64,000 nt of DNA, from contig CP138932.1 of the NCBI GenBank assembly GCA_047125605.1, positions 1,984,001 through 2,048,000 on the forward strand, written 5' to 3'. The notes beneath the pieces were generated by a model that was not told where the DNA came from, made no database searches, and worked only from the letters and a program-made list of their open reading frames with translations. Position numbers and translations under genes: made by a program. Shown here piece after piece: positions 55,253-64,000 of the stretch (the first letter of the stretch is position 1; every line of letters begins with the position of its first letter). Origin of the DNA: JAKVBK01 sp022447275. Lineage in GTDB: Bacteria > Pseudomonadota > Alphaproteobacteria > Rhodobacterales > Rhodobacteraceae.

Positions 55253-56524
55253 ATGTCGACGAGTGCAGCAGTGCATATGGAACCAGCCCCAATCAGGGCT
55301 TGCACCGTTTCACGTGATGTACAGCGCTATGATCTGCTGATCGAGGATATGGAATCCATCCTGGGTGAGGATTGGGGGGATCTGCCCTATGAAAACGCCC
55401 TCGCCTATCTCGATCAGAACGATGCCGAAACACTCGAATTTATCGCAATTGCGTTGGACAGCGATAACGAGGAGGAACTCCTCGTCGTCAGCAATATTCT
55501 TCTGAGCGCCCAGGAACGCGGTATCAAAGTGGTGGTGATCGCTGAACAAATCGCACCGGCCGTGCTGCACCGGTTGCTCCGCTCCGGCGCAGACGACTTC
55601 GTTCCCTATCCTTTGCCGGAAGGCGCACTTGCTGAAGTGGTTGAGCGGTTCAAAGCGGCGCCTCCCCCACAGGCCCCCACAGCTGTAGAGGAAAACGTTG
55701 CCCAAAGCCCAACATCACCGGGCCATGAAGCCGCAATTCTGCCTGTGCAAGGGCTAGCGGGTGGCGTTGGGGCCACAACCTTTGCCGTCAATCTGGCATG
55801 GGAGCTCTCGCACCCGGCCACCGGCAAGCGCGCAAAGCTGGAGCCCGCACCACGCGTGTTGCTGATTGATCTGGATTTCCAGTTCGGATCAGTCGCGACC
55901 TACCTTGATCTGCCACGACGCGAATCGGTCTACGAGTTGCTGTCGGACGTTGGCACAGCTGATCGCGATGCATTCATGAACTGTCTCGAGGTCTATCAGG
56001 ATAGGCTGCACGTGCTCACGGCACCCGCCGACATGCTTCCGCTTGAGATTATCGAACCAGAGGACATGACAAGACTGCTGGAGCTGGCGAGCAACTCGTT
56101 CGATTTCGTTGTGGTGGACATGCCAACAACAGTTGTTGGCTGGACAGAAACCGTGTTGAACGCGGCGGATGTCTACTTTGCACTGCTCGAGCTCGACATG
56201 CGGTCGGCACAAAACACACTGCGCATGCTGCGCACGCTGAAAGCCGAAGAGTTGCCGTTCGAGAAACTCCGCTATGTGCTCAACCGCGCTCCAGGGTTTA
56301 CAGATCTTGGCGGCAAGGCCCGTGTTAAGCGCATGGCAGAAAGCCTCGACATCGATATCGACGTGCTGTTGCCCGACGGTCAGAAACAGGTTGGACACGC
56401 CTGCGATCATGGCGTGCCTTTGGGAGAAAACTCTCCCAAGCTGCCGCTGCGCAAGGAGATCCTGAAACTGTCTGAACAACTGCGCGCGCATGCGGCCGAC
56501 GCAGACAGCATGAGCGCGAAGTAA
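55253..56524 (+). CDS. cpaE: Tad localisation ATPase-like protein CpaE/TadZ
   Basis: The 423-residue protein has an N-terminal receiver-like domain (about 20-135, with ALDSDNEEELLVVSN and IKVVVIAEQI). A MinD/ParA-like domain follows. The Walker A is atypical, AGGVGATT (169-176), without the signature Lys residues of MinD proteins; DFVVVDMPTTV is the Walker B counterpart. CpaE/TadZ proteins direct pilus assembly to a cell pole. ATG 55253 follows GAGGATGAG. The missing Lys suggests binding without ordinary ATP hydrolysis. Confidence 0.88.
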   Translation: MSTSAAVHMEPAPIRACTVSRDVQRYDLLIEDMESILGEDWGDLPYENALAYLDQNDAETLEFIAIALDSDNEEELLVVSNILLSAQERGIKVVVIAEQIAPAVLHRLLRSGADDFVPYPLPEGALAEVVERFKAAPPPQAPTAVEENVAQSPTSPGHEAAILPVQGLAGGVGATTFAVNLAWELSHPATGKRAKLEPAPRVLLIDLDFQFGSVATYLDLPRRESVYELLSDVGTADRDAFMNCLEVYQDRLHVLTAPADMLPLEIIEPEDMTRLLELASNSFDFVVVDMPTTVVGWTETVLNAADVYFALLELDMRSAQNTLRMLRTLKAEELPFEKLRYVLNRAPGFTDLGGKARVKRMAESLDIDIDVLLPDGQKQVGHACDHGVPLGENSPKLPLRKEILKLSEQLRAHAADADSMSAK

Positions 56525-56630
56525 CTAGTGGCGTCGGGCTCCTTCTGGGGGACAAACGGGCGCACAAGCGCAGAAAAAGAAGGGCCAGAAAGGCTCGCAT
56601 TGGCATAGAGCAAATCAGAGAGAAATAACG

Positions 56631-58097
56631 ATGTTCTCCCGATACAAAAAATCCGGCGCCTCGACGAACACCGAAGGTCAGGACATATCTCCTCCAGCTG
56701 CCGTTCAGGCGAAGGCTACGGAGATTGCGCCCGCAGAATCACGCAAAGCAAAGCCGAAGCTGGCGGCGGTGCGCCCTGCTGCCGCCGCGGCTGCACGCCC
56801 GGATCCCGCTGACAAGGAGAAGAAACGCCAGGAACGCCTTTCCGAGATCAAGGTGGAATTGCACACGCGCTTGCTGGACAACCTCAACCTGGCCGCGCTG
56901 GAAAGCGCATCACCAGAAGACCTGCGTCAGGAAATTGCCGACATCTCAAACGAAGCGCTGGCAGAAATGTCGATCGTTTTGAACAAGGACGAGCGCATAA
57001 CGCTTTTCCGCGACCTCTATGACGAGGTGACCGGCCTCGGCCCGCTTGAGACGTTGCTGCGCGATGACGCGGTCAACGACATCCTCGTCAACGGGCCCCA
57101 CCAGGTTTTTGTGGAACGCGCAGGCAAGCTGCAGTTGAGCTCGGTCACCTTCAAGGACGAACGACATCTGCTGCGGATCATCGACAAGATCGTCTCGGCC
57201 GTGGGCAGGCGCGTCGACGAGAGCAATCCCTATGTAGACGCCCGCCTCGCCGACGGCTCTCGATTCAACGCAATGGTCCCGCCCGTGGCAGTGGATGGAT
57301 CACTCGTCTCGATCCGAAAGTTCAAGAAAGACAAGCTGGGCATTGATGATCTCGTCAGTTTTGGCGCCTTCTCCGATGAGATGGCCGCCTATCTGCAGGC
57401 CGCCGTTGCCTGTCGCCTCAACGTGATCGTGTCTGGAGGAACGGGCTCAGGTAAAACGACAACCCTGAACGCCCTGTCGAGCTTCATTGATGACAGCGAG
57501 CGCATCCTCACCATTGAGGACACCGCCGAATTGCAGCTTCAACAGACCCATGTCGGCCGGATGGAAAGCCGCCCACCGAATGTTGAAGGCCGCGGCGCTG
57601 TTACCCAGCGAGACTGTTTGAAAAACGCCCTGCGAATGCGCCCGGACAGGATTATCGTCGGCGAGACGCGCGGCGAAGAAGTGATAGACATGCTGCAGGC
57701 CATGAACACGGGCCACGACGGATCCATGACCACGATCCACGCCAACTCAGCCCGCGACGCCGTCAGCCGCCTTGAAAACATGGTCGCAATGGCTGGTATC
57801 GAGATGCCGCTGAAGGCGATCAGATCCCAGATCTCTTCGGCTGTGAACCTGTTCGTTCAGGCCTCGCGCCTGCAAGACGGCTCACGCCGGATGACATCGA
57901 TCACCGAGATCACCGGCATGGAAGGCGAAGTGATCTCGATGCAGGAAATTTTCCGGTACGAACGGCTTGGCCTGGAGCCAAATGGCAAGATCATCGGTCG
58001 CTTCAATGCCACCGGGGTCCGCAGCCATTACTCGACCCGATTCAAGCAGTGGGGCTACGACCTGCCCGCCTCCATTTACGAACCCACTTTGGACTAG
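56631..58097 (+). CDS. cpaF: Tad pilus assembly ATPase CpaF/TadA
   Basis: The 488-residue secretion ATPase has an Ala/Pro-rich leader (1-60). The N-terminal helical domain has DEVTGLGPLETLLRDDAVND. Walker A is GGTGSGKTT (269-277), with the Asp and His boxes (TIEDTAELQL, GSMTTIHANS) in the usual order. It powers Flp pilin extension, and retraction in some species, at the inner membrane. Four bases separate its stop from the tadB start. Confidence 0.95.
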   Translation: MFSRYKKSGASTNTEGQDISPPAAVQAKATEIAPAESRKAKPKLAAVRPAAAAAARPDPADKEKKRQERLSEIKVELHTRLLDNLNLAALESASPEDLRQEIADISNEALAEMSIVLNKDERITLFRDLYDEVTGLGPLETLLRDDAVNDILVNGPHQVFVERAGKLQLSSVTFKDERHLLRIIDKIVSAVGRRVDESNPYVDARLADGSRFNAMVPPVAVDGSLVSIRKFKKDKLGIDDLVSFGAFSDEMAAYLQAAVACRLNVIVSGGTGSGKTTTLNALSSFIDDSERILTIEDTAELQLQQTHVGRMESRPPNVEGRGAVTQRDCLKNALRMRPDRIIVGETRGEEVIDMLQAMNTGHDGSMTTIHANSARDAVSRLENMVAMAGIEMPLKAIRSQISSAVNLFVQASRLQDGSRRMTSITEITGMEGEVISMQEIFRYERLGLEPNGKIIGRFNATGVRSHYSTRFKQWGYDLPASIYEPTLD

Positions 58098-58101
58098 ACC
58101 C

Positions 58102-59070
58102 ATGCAGATCAGCGCAGAACCGATCATCTATGGCCTTATCTTCGTGGCGGTTCTCGTCATGGTGGAGGGGATATACCTCACCGTTTTCGGCAAATCGATC
58201 AGCCTGAACTCCAAAGTCAACCGACGTCTCGAGATGCTCGAGAAGGGCGGCAACCGACAGGAAGTTCTCGAACAGCTCCGCAAGGAGATGAACCAGCACA
58301 TAAACGGGGCCAAGTTCCCGCTATATTCGTTGTTGTCCGAGAAGGCCCAGAAGGCAAATATTGCTTTCACGCCAATGCAATTGATTGGCGTAATGTGCGC
58401 CTTGTCTATCATGGCATATTTCGGACTGACGATCGGAACGGCTGCAGCCACGCCCGTGCGTATCGTGGTGGCTTTGGCCATGGGATTTGGCGGGGTCTAC
58501 ATGTGGATCAACAACAAGGCGAAGAAACGCCTGGCCATGATCGAGGAACAGTTGCCAGATGCTGTGGAACTGATGGTGCGCAGCTTGCGTGTTGGCCATC
58601 CGTTTTCATCGGCCGTTAATATTGTGGCGCGCGAAGTACCTGACCCTTTGGGCAGCGAATTTGGCATGATTGCAGATGAAAGTGCATATGGCCGAGAAGT
58701 GTCAGAAAGCCTGAAAGACTTGGCCGAGCGCATGGACATGCAGGATCTGCGCTTCCTCGCTGTGGCCGTGACGATTCAGCAGCAGTCGGGCGGCAACCTA
58801 GCTGAGATTCTTGAAGGATTGTCAAAAGTAATCCGGGCGCGGTTCAAACTGTTCCGCAGGGTTAAGGCGATCACGGCCGAGGCGAAATGGTCGGGCATGT
58901 TCCTGTCGGCATTTCCGATCGTAGCGCTCATCGCCATCATAACGATCAAGCCTGACTACTATGACACCGTGAAGGAAACAGCCGTGTTCATACCGGCCTG
59001 CCTGGCTGTGGCAGTCTTTCTCTTCACCAACGTGATCTACATGAAAATAATGGTGAATATTAAGGTCTGA
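58102..59070 (+). CDS. tadB: Tad inner-membrane platform protein TadB
   Basis: The 322-residue protein has an N-terminal helix, two central helices (about 90-130), a GspF/T2SSF domain (about 150-280, QLPDAVELMVRSLRVGHPFS and QQQSGGNLAEILEGLSKVIR) and C-terminal helices. It pairs with TadC as the platform on which the ATPase acts. The start at 58102 lies right after cpaF; the long frame from 57967 is out-of-frame cpaF sequence. Confidence 0.93.
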   Translation: MQISAEPIIYGLIFVAVLVMVEGIYLTVFGKSISLNSKVNRRLEMLEKGGNRQEVLEQLRKEMNQHINGAKFPLYSLLSEKAQKANIAFTPMQLIGVMCALSIMAYFGLTIGTAAATPVRIVVALAMGFGGVYMWINNKAKKRLAMIEEQLPDAVELMVRSLRVGHPFSSAVNIVAREVPDPLGSEFGMIADESAYGREVSESLKDLAERMDMQDLRFLAVAVTIQQQSGGNLAEILEGLSKVIRARFKLFRRVKAITAEAKWSGMFLSAFPIVALIAIITIKPDYYDTVKETAVFIPACLAVAVFLFTNVIYMKIMVNIKV

Positions 59071-59080
59071 GGGGGTCTTT

Positions 59081-60082
59081 ATGGAACAAATACTTTCGTT
59101 TCTAGGGCCCGTCAACGACTGGCTTGTCGATACATTCGGCACACTCGGCCCACTTTACGGGATTGGATTTCTTGGGCTCGCGCTGATCGTACTTACATTG
59201 CCAAGCTTTCTGGCACGGCCCGAAGACCCGTTGGACCGACTAAAGCGCCAAGCGTCAGAAGCGGGCACAGATCAGGAGAGCGAAGACAAGCAGCGCCTGC
59301 GTCACGCTAGCGGCAGCAAGAAGCTCGACAAGTTCGCGAACTTTCTTGAGCCCCAGGATGAGGAGGAGTTCTCCGCCTCTCGCATGACACTTTTGCGGGC
59401 GGGCTACAGGACGAAGTCTGCCGTTCGAACCTATCATTTTGCGCAGTTTGCCCTTGGTTTGATTTTTCTCGCAGCGGGTGTGCTCTATGCCGTTATCACG
59501 TCTGCAACCGGGGAAATCAGCACTCAGAAAATGATCCTCTCGATCATAATTCCGGGCGGAGTTGGTTACTATTTGCCGAAGTACTGGGTCAATCGACGGG
59601 TACAGGAAAGAGAAGTGCAGATTACCGAAGGCTTTCCCGACAGCCTCGATATGCTGCTGGTCTGCGTTGAAGCTGGCCAGTCCTTAGAGCAGGCCATCTT
59701 ACGTGTGTCCAAAGAATTGCAAGCGGGCTACCCAGCCCTTGCCGACGAACTGGAACTGGTCAGTCACGAGCTTAAGGCGGGCAAAGACAAGGTGACAGTT
59801 CTCAAGGACTTTGGGGAGCGCGCAGGCGTTACCGATGTTTCAAGTTTTGTCACCGTACTGATCCAATCGGCGAGTTTTGGTACCTCGATCGCAGATGCAT
59901 TGAGGGTCTATGCCGCCGAAATGCGGGACAAGCGTGTTATGCGAGCAGAAGAAAAAGCAAACGTGCTGCCGACAAAGCTGACGCTTGGGACAATGATGTT
60001 CACCGTACCGCCGCTGATGATCATTCTCATCGGGCCCTCAGTGTATTCAATCTACATCACGCTTAGCAGCGCCAACTTCTAG
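59081..60082 (+). CDS. tadC: Tad inner-membrane platform protein TadC
   Basis: A 333-residue paralogue of TadB. It has an N-terminal helix (about 20-45), a charged loop, paired helices and a T2SSF domain (about 185-300, GFPDSLDMLLVCVEAGQSLE). It ends in a C-terminal helix containing LTLGTMMFTVPPLMIILIGP. A GGGGGT ribosome site precedes the ATG. It completes the TadB/TadC platform. Confidence 0.93.
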   Translation: MEQILSFLGPVNDWLVDTFGTLGPLYGIGFLGLALIVLTLPSFLARPEDPLDRLKRQASEAGTDQESEDKQRLRHASGSKKLDKFANFLEPQDEEEFSASRMTLLRAGYRTKSAVRTYHFAQFALGLIFLAAGVLYAVITSATGEISTQKMILSIIIPGGVGYYLPKYWVNRRVQEREVQITEGFPDSLDMLLVCVEAGQSLEQAILRVSKELQAGYPALADELELVSHELKAGKDKVTVLKDFGERAGVTDVSSFVTVLIQSASFGTSIADALRVYAAEMRDKRVMRAEEKANVLPTKLTLGTMMFTVPPLMIILIGPSVYSIYITLSSANF

Positions 60083-60141
60083 AGGCTGCTGACCGCAGGG
60101 CAGGGTTGCGCCGCTGTTTCCCGCGGGGCAAGACTGCGCTC

Positions 60142-60705
60142 ATGCATAACCGCCCGCCCATCTATTTGTTTCTGCTGTGTCTGCTTTTGCCTGCATGCAA
60201 CCCTGAAAGTGGCCTGATTGGGCCGTCGGGCGAGCGCGTTTCAGGTGAAAGCGTTGATCAGTTGGTGGTGGCGCAGCGCTTGGCGGCATCTGGCGAACAT
60301 GAACTGGCCTTACGGGCATATCTGCGGGCCGCTGCCGAAAATGGCACAACGGCAGAGATTCTCACTGGGCTTGGCTCATCAAACCTGGCCTTGGGACGGC
60401 TGGGCCAAGCCGAAGAGCAGTTTCGCATTGCCCTCGAGCGGGACAGCGAAAACATCGCGGCCCTGAATAACTTGGGCGTTTTGCTCCTGGAGCGGGACAA
60501 ACCCGGCGAAGCGCGTGGCTATTTAAGTCAAGCTTTTGCGTTGGATAGTGGCAGATCGGACGAGATCCGCTCGAATTTACAACTGGCTATCGCAAGATCA
60601 GAAAATTCTGCGTATACTGCCGAGGAGGCTGGGGAATACGTCCTCATTCGGCAAGGCGGCGGAACATACAGACTGTCAGCTGGATCAGGCGCTCCCCAAG
60701 GATGA
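60142..60705 (+). CDS. tadD: TPR lipoprotein TadD
   Basis: The 187-residue precursor has lipobox LLPAC (Cys19) and three or so tetratricopeptide repeats (about 45-155, with NIAALNNLGVLLLERDKPGE). TadD-type lipoproteins act as pilotins or scaffolds for the Tad secretin. ATG 60142 is taken because the signal peptide starts there; no strong ribosome site was seen for it or for the longer start at 60106. Confidence 0.82.
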   Translation: MHNRPPIYLFLLCLLLPACNPESGLIGPSGERVSGESVDQLVVAQRLAASGEHELALRAYLRAAAENGTTAEILTGLGSSNLALGRLGQAEEQFRIALERDSENIAALNNLGVLLLERDKPGEARGYLSQAFALDSGRSDEIRSNLQLAIARSENSAYTAEEAGEYVLIRQGGGTYRLSAGSGAPQG

Positions 60706-60801
60706 AATAACCGGGCACACCGTTGAAATATGCGCAATAACGCGCGGCACGGCGGTGGCGCAGGCAACAGCCAAAGCCCGTTCGAGCAGGGGACGCAGAC
60801 C

Positions 60802-61668
60802 ATGCGCCGCAGTAAATCTGTCCTGAGCACGACAGCTCTTCTCGCCATCATTGTCAGCCTTTCTGCGTGCCAGAAAGACAGTGAAAGCGACGTCAATCGC
60901 GCCATCCAAGAGGTCAATGCCATCGACGAAAGCAACATGTCAGACATCATGCTGACGGTTGCTGATCCTCAGGAGGCTGTCGCCTATTTCAGTCGATCCG
61001 TAAGTGAGCAGCCCGATCGCATCGATTTGCAACGCAACCTTGCACGCTCATTGATCCGGGCAAAGCAGCCGCGCGAGGCCCTGCCGATTTGGGAAACCGT
61101 GACAGGCCATCCGGATGCAACCAGCGATGACAGCGTGGACTATGCAGATGCCCTGATCAGGGTTGGCCGCTGGGATGAAGCGGAGGCCCTTCTCGACACC
61201 GTGCCTCCCACCTTCGAAAGCTATAAGCGGTATCGTCTTGAGGCTATGGTGGCAGACAGCAATCGCGAATGGGATAGGGCCGATGCCTTCTATGAGACAG
61301 CTTCGGGAATGACTGCGAAGCCCTCTGGCGTGCTGAACAACTGGGGCTTTTCCAAGCTGACCCGCGGCGACTTTAGCGAAGCGGAGCAACTGTTTGTCAG
61401 CGCAATCCGTCGGGATCCCACGCTGTTTACGGCTAAGAACAACCTTGTGCTGGCCCGCGCCGCCCAACGCAACTACCAGATGCCCGTCATCGATATGACG
61501 CAGGTAGAGCGCGCGCAATTGCTGCATACAGCGGGTCTGTCTGCGGTCAAGCAGGGCGATGTCACCCTCGGCAAAGGTTTGCTGCAAGAAGCCATCGACA
61601 CCCACCCACAGCATTTTGAGGCGGCGGTGCGCTCGCTTCGGGCGCTCGAGAACAACGCAACGAACTGA
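60802..61668 (+). CDS. Second TPR lipoprotein of the Tad locus
   Basis: The 288-residue precursor has lipobox SLSAC (Cys22) and several TPR units (about 55-270, including LQRNLARSLIRAKQPREALP and GVLNNWGFSKLTRGDFSEAE). It is longer than the preceding TadD and not a close copy. ATG 60802 sits after GGGGA. Two TPR lipoproteins in tandem are typical of roseobacter Tad loci. Likely shares a scaffolding role in outer-membrane assembly of the pilus machine. Confidence 0.82.
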   Translation: MRRSKSVLSTTALLAIIVSLSACQKDSESDVNRAIQEVNAIDESNMSDIMLTVADPQEAVAYFSRSVSEQPDRIDLQRNLARSLIRAKQPREALPIWETVTGHPDATSDDSVDYADALIRVGRWDEAEALLDTVPPTFESYKRYRLEAMVADSNREWDRADAFYETASGMTAKPSGVLNNWGFSKLTRGDFSEAEQLFVSAIRRDPTLFTAKNNLVLARAAQRNYQMPVIDMTQVERAQLLHTAGLSAVKQGDVTLGKGLLQEAIDTHPQHFEAAVRSLRALENNATN

Positions 61669-61674
61669 TCCGGC

Positions 61675-62178
61675 ATGTTCACAACTGATCTGACGATGCC
61701 GTCTGACGCGGCCCTGGCACTTCTGCCGGCCGCAGCGATTATCGGCCTTTGGGTGGCATGGTCAGACATGCGCAGCATGAAGATCCCGAACCGGGCTGTT
61801 CTGGCATTAGCGCTCTGCTTTGTCGTGATTGCGCCGTTTGTGCTGCCCTTGCCTGAAATCGGATGGCGGCTCGTGGCGCTCCTGATTGTTCTGTTTTTGG
61901 GGTTTTTCGTTTCAAGCGCAGGCGCGTTGGGCGCCGGAGACGCAAAATACATGGCCGCCACGGCACCTTACGTGGCCTGGGCCGATGCGGGCGCCTTCAT
62001 GATGATCCTTGCGCTGGCCACACTTGCAGCTTTCGTTACGCACCGGGCGCTGCGAGCTATGCCGCGAGTGCGGGCTGCCACGCCTGATTGGGTCAGCTGG
62101 ACGAGTGCAAAATTTCCGCTTGGAATGGCGCTGGGGCCAACACTGGCTTTCTATCTTGCCCTCGCGGCCTTCAGCTAG
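61675..62178 (+). CDS. cpaA: Prepilin peptidase TadV/CpaA
   Basis: The 167-residue membrane protein of the A24 peptidase family has the two catalytic Asp: Asp31 in WSDMRSMKIPN and Asp89 in GAGDAKY. About five hydrophobic segments are predicted. It lacks the N-methylation domain of PilD-type enzymes, as usual for TadV. It cuts Flp prepilins after the leader Gly. It starts six bases after the second TPR lipoprotein gene and closes the locus. Confidence 0.9.
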   Translation: MFTTDLTMPSDAALALLPAAAIIGLWVAWSDMRSMKIPNRAVLALALCFVVIAPFVLPLPEIGWRLVALLIVLFLGFFVSSAGALGAGDAKYMAATAPYVAWADAGAFMMILALATLAAFVTHRALRAMPRVRAATPDWVSWTSAKFPLGMALGPTLAFYLALAAFS

Positions 62179-62205
62179 TCGGGCACAGCCTGCACATAAA
62201 CGAGG

Positions 62206-62694
62206 CTAGGCGCGCCCGGCGGATGTCAACTTTTCTGACAGGTCCTCGAACAGCGACAGGCGTTCCTCTTCGGACAGAAACGCGCCGATCTCCACTTCAC
62301 GCCCCCCTCCGGTCAGCGTGACATAGTTCTCAACCGGCCCGCCTTCCGGATGGAGGCGCACCTTCACCCAGTGGGGGTTGGCCTCCCAATCCTGACGCTC
62401 ACCCCGTGGATTGTGCCGGACAAGCGCCACTCTGTCCGGCCAGATCGACAACTCTTCCAGCAATTCACCGTCCCGATAGTTGCGCATGATCGCAAGGTAG
62501 AGACCTCCGATTGCAAAGATGGCAAAGGGCAAAATGCCCCAGAGGACGATCGATCCAAGCACAGCCATCAGGGGAATCGCGATAAAGCCCATTGCCATGC
62601 ACATGATTGCAAAGAAACCCCGCTTTGGCATGGACCGGTAGGGCCAAAGCGAAAGCACCTGGGGATCTCGCGATGCGGACCATTCATAGGGCAT
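62206..62694 (-). CDS. DUF2244 membrane protein
   Basis: The 162-residue protein has two adjacent membrane helices (about 25-70) followed by a soluble beta-rich domain with LSIWPDRVALVRHNPRGERQ and FLSEEERLSLFEDL, matching DUF2244. Genes of this family commonly sit near cytochrome c oxidase genes in alphaproteobacteria, and ctaD is next here. Molecular function unknown. Confidence 0.85.
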   Translation of the reverse strand: MPYEWSASRDPQVLSLWPYRSMPKRGFFAIMCMAMGFIAIPLMAVLGSIVLWGILPFAIFAIGGLYLAIMRNYRDGELLEELSIWPDRVALVRHNPRGERQDWEANPHWVKVRLHPEGGPVENYVTLTGGGREVEIGAFLSEEERLSLFEDLSEKLTSAGRA

Positions 62695-62771
62695 GTGCTA
62701 CCGCCTCCGCGACGGTGGTGGTTTGATGACACGACGTCCCCGGCACAAGGCGCATATGCTGAGGTGGAATG

Positions 62772-62803
62772 AAAACGGCCCGGAGGTTCCTCCGGGCCGT
62801 TTT
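62772..62803 (-). terminator. Terminator downstream of ctaD
   Basis: A long perfect inverted repeat, AAAACGGCCCGGAGG with CCTCCGGGCCGTTTT, leaves only a 2-4 base loop. It lies 22 bases after the ctaD stop. The A/T flanks make it usable from both directions. Confidence 0.85.
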
Positions 62804-62825
62804 GCCTATCAGGTTCAGCCCTTGA

Positions 62826-64000
62826 TCAGTGGGCCGGGCCCTTGTCCCAGTCTTCCTGCTTCGGGAGGATCTCGAAAGTATGCTCCGGCGGCGGGGAAGG
62901 CAGCGTCCACTCAAGCGTGTCCGCATAGGGGTTCCAGGGGTTCGGACGCGCATCGCGAACGCCTGCGCGTGCTGCATAGATCATCAGGTAGAAGAACAGC
63001 AGGAACGAGGCGAAGGAGATGAACGCACCGATCGACGACCACCAGTTATATGTGGCGAATGCCTCTGGATAGTCGATGTACCGGCGCGGCATGCCCTGAC
63101 GGCCCAGGAAGTGCTGCGGGAAGAACGTGATGTTCGTGCCGATGAAGAACATCCAGAAGTGGATCTTGCCGAGCGTCTCATTGTACATCCGGCCCGTCAT
63201 CTTCGGGAAGTAGAAGTAGCACCCGGCAAAGATTGCGAAGGCCGCAGCGATCGCCATCACGTAGTGGAAATGCGCCACAACGTAGTAGGTGTCATGGTAG
63301 GCGCGGTCGATGCCGGCCTGCGACAGGACGATGCCCGTCACACCACCAACGGTGAACATGAACACGAAGCCCACGGCGAACAGCATCGGCGTTTTGAACT
63401 CGATCGAGCCGCCCCACATCGTTGCGATCCAAGAGAAGATCTTCACGCCTGTCGGCACCGCGATCACCATCGTGGCCAGCATGAAATAGCTCTGCTGTGT
63501 CAGCGACATCCCCACGGTGTACATGTGGTGTGCCCACACGACAAAGCCCAGCACGCCAATCGCCACCAACGCATAGACCATCGGCAGATAGCCAAATATT
63601 GGCTTACGCGAGAAGGTGGCGATCACGTGAGAGATGATGCCAAAACCGGGCAGGATCACGATGTACACTTCCGGGTGGCCAAAGAACCACAGAATGTGCT
63701 GATAGAGAATCGGGTCACCACCGCCGGCAGGGTCGAAGAATGTCGTGCCGAAGTTCCGGTCGGTCAGCAGCATGGTGATGGCGCCAGCCAGAACCGGCAG
63801 AGCCAGCAGGATCAGCCACGACGTCACGAAGATCGACCATGAGAATAGCGGAACCTTGTGCAGCGTCATGCCGGGGGCACGCATGTTCAGGAAGGTGGTG
63901 ATCATGTTGATCGCGCCAAGGATCGACGAGGCACCGGAGACGTGTACAGCAAAGATCGCCAGATCCATCGACCAGCCCTGTTCAGTGGTCGAAAGTGGCG
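62826..64000 (-). CDS. ctaD: Cytochrome c oxidase subunit I, C-terminal part (runs off window)
   Basis: The visible ~391 residues start mid-protein with STTEQGWSMDLAIFAVHVSG and continue through helices VI-XII to the C-terminus. HPEVYIVILPGFG holds the CuB His and cross-linked Tyr. HHMYTVG holds the next two CuB His. HDTYYVVAHFHYVM holds the haem a3 and haem a axial His. This is the proton-pumping aa3-type oxidase catalytic subunit. The N-terminal ~150-170 residues lie beyond the right edge. The gene ends in a strong terminator. Confidence 0.96.
   Translation of the reverse strand, partial: PLSTTEQGWSMDLAIFAVHVSGASSILGAINMITTFLNMRAPGMTLHKVPLFSWSIFVTSWLILLALPVLAGAITMLLTDRNFGTTFFDPAGGGDPILYQHILWFFGHPEVYIVILPGFGIISHVIATFSRKPIFGYLPMVYALVAIGVLGFVVWAHHMYTVGMSLTQQSYFMLATMVIAVPTGVKIFSWIATMWGGSIEFKTPMLFAVGFVFMFTVGGVTGIVLSQAGIDRAYHDTYYVVAHFHYVMAIAAAFAIFAGCYFYFPKMTGRMYNETLGKIHFWMFFIGTNITFFPQHFLGRQGMPRRYIDYPEAFATYNWWSSIGAFISFASFLLFFYLMIYAARAGVRDARPNPWNPYADTLEWTLPSPPPEHTFEILPKQEDWDKGPAH

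Noticed and set aside
62829..63842. 337-codon plus-strand frame opposite ctaD
   Set aside because: It is the antisense of a highly conserved cytochrome oxidase gene; its His/Arg/Asp-rich composition is a shadow effect of GC-rich codons.

Overview
The window reads as chromosomal DNA of a marine alphaproteobacterium of the Roseobacter/Rhodobacteraceae type. The support is the gene neighbourhoods: a folB-folP-glmM run, a YcjX/YcjF pair, a Tad pilus locus next to ctaD, a frcBCAK-type sugar transporter, and a sitABCD metal transporter preceded by a Mur-box-like palindrome. Most of it is GC-rich. The clear exception is an AT-richer two-gene histidine kinase block at about 32.8-36.4 kb.

Left accessory region (1-8.3 kb): an open-ended minus-strand pair encodes an asparagine-synthetase-like amide ligase and, overlapping it, an acylphosphatase fused to an ATP-grasp domain. 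This looks like an uncharacterised peptide or amide biosynthesis cassette and is the best candidate for something new. A decayed tyrosine integrase lies beside it. Next come five translationally coupled genes (alpha/beta hydrolase, Tat-exported FAD oxidase, membrane protein and two unknowns) and an IS3-type transposase remnant.

Carbohydrate region (8.3-23.2 kb): frcBCAK diverges from a ROK repressor. The repressor is followed by a co-directional set of aldolase, PfkB kinase, GMC oxidoreductase, three Gfo/Idh/MocA dehydrogenases, an unrecognised His-rich protein and xylulokinase. Together they look like uptake and catabolism of a sugar or polyol whose identity cannot be read from the sequence. 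A frameshifted pseudogene and tRNA-Ser(UGA) close this block.

Housekeeping region (24.3-32.1 kb): a SPOR lipoprotein, a D,D-carboxypeptidase, tmk, holB, tatD and an MBL hydrolase are packed together on the plus strand, followed by an AEC permease, a bicupin protein and tRNA-Thr(GGU). The histidine kinase pair follows on the minus strand, then sitABCD and a GSCFA pseudogene with in-frame stops.

Right region (41.5-64 kb): glmM, folP, folB, ycjF and ycjX lie on the minus strand, then truA and a PLP dehydratase on the plus strand and a lytic transglycosylase on the minus strand. A Tad pilus locus follows (two Flp pilins, cpaB, cpaC, an OmpA lipoprotein, cpaE, cpaF, tadB, tadC, two TPR lipoproteins, prepilin peptidase). 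A DUF2244 gene and the 3' part of ctaD run off the right edge. No CRISPR array, rRNA or intact mobile element was seen.
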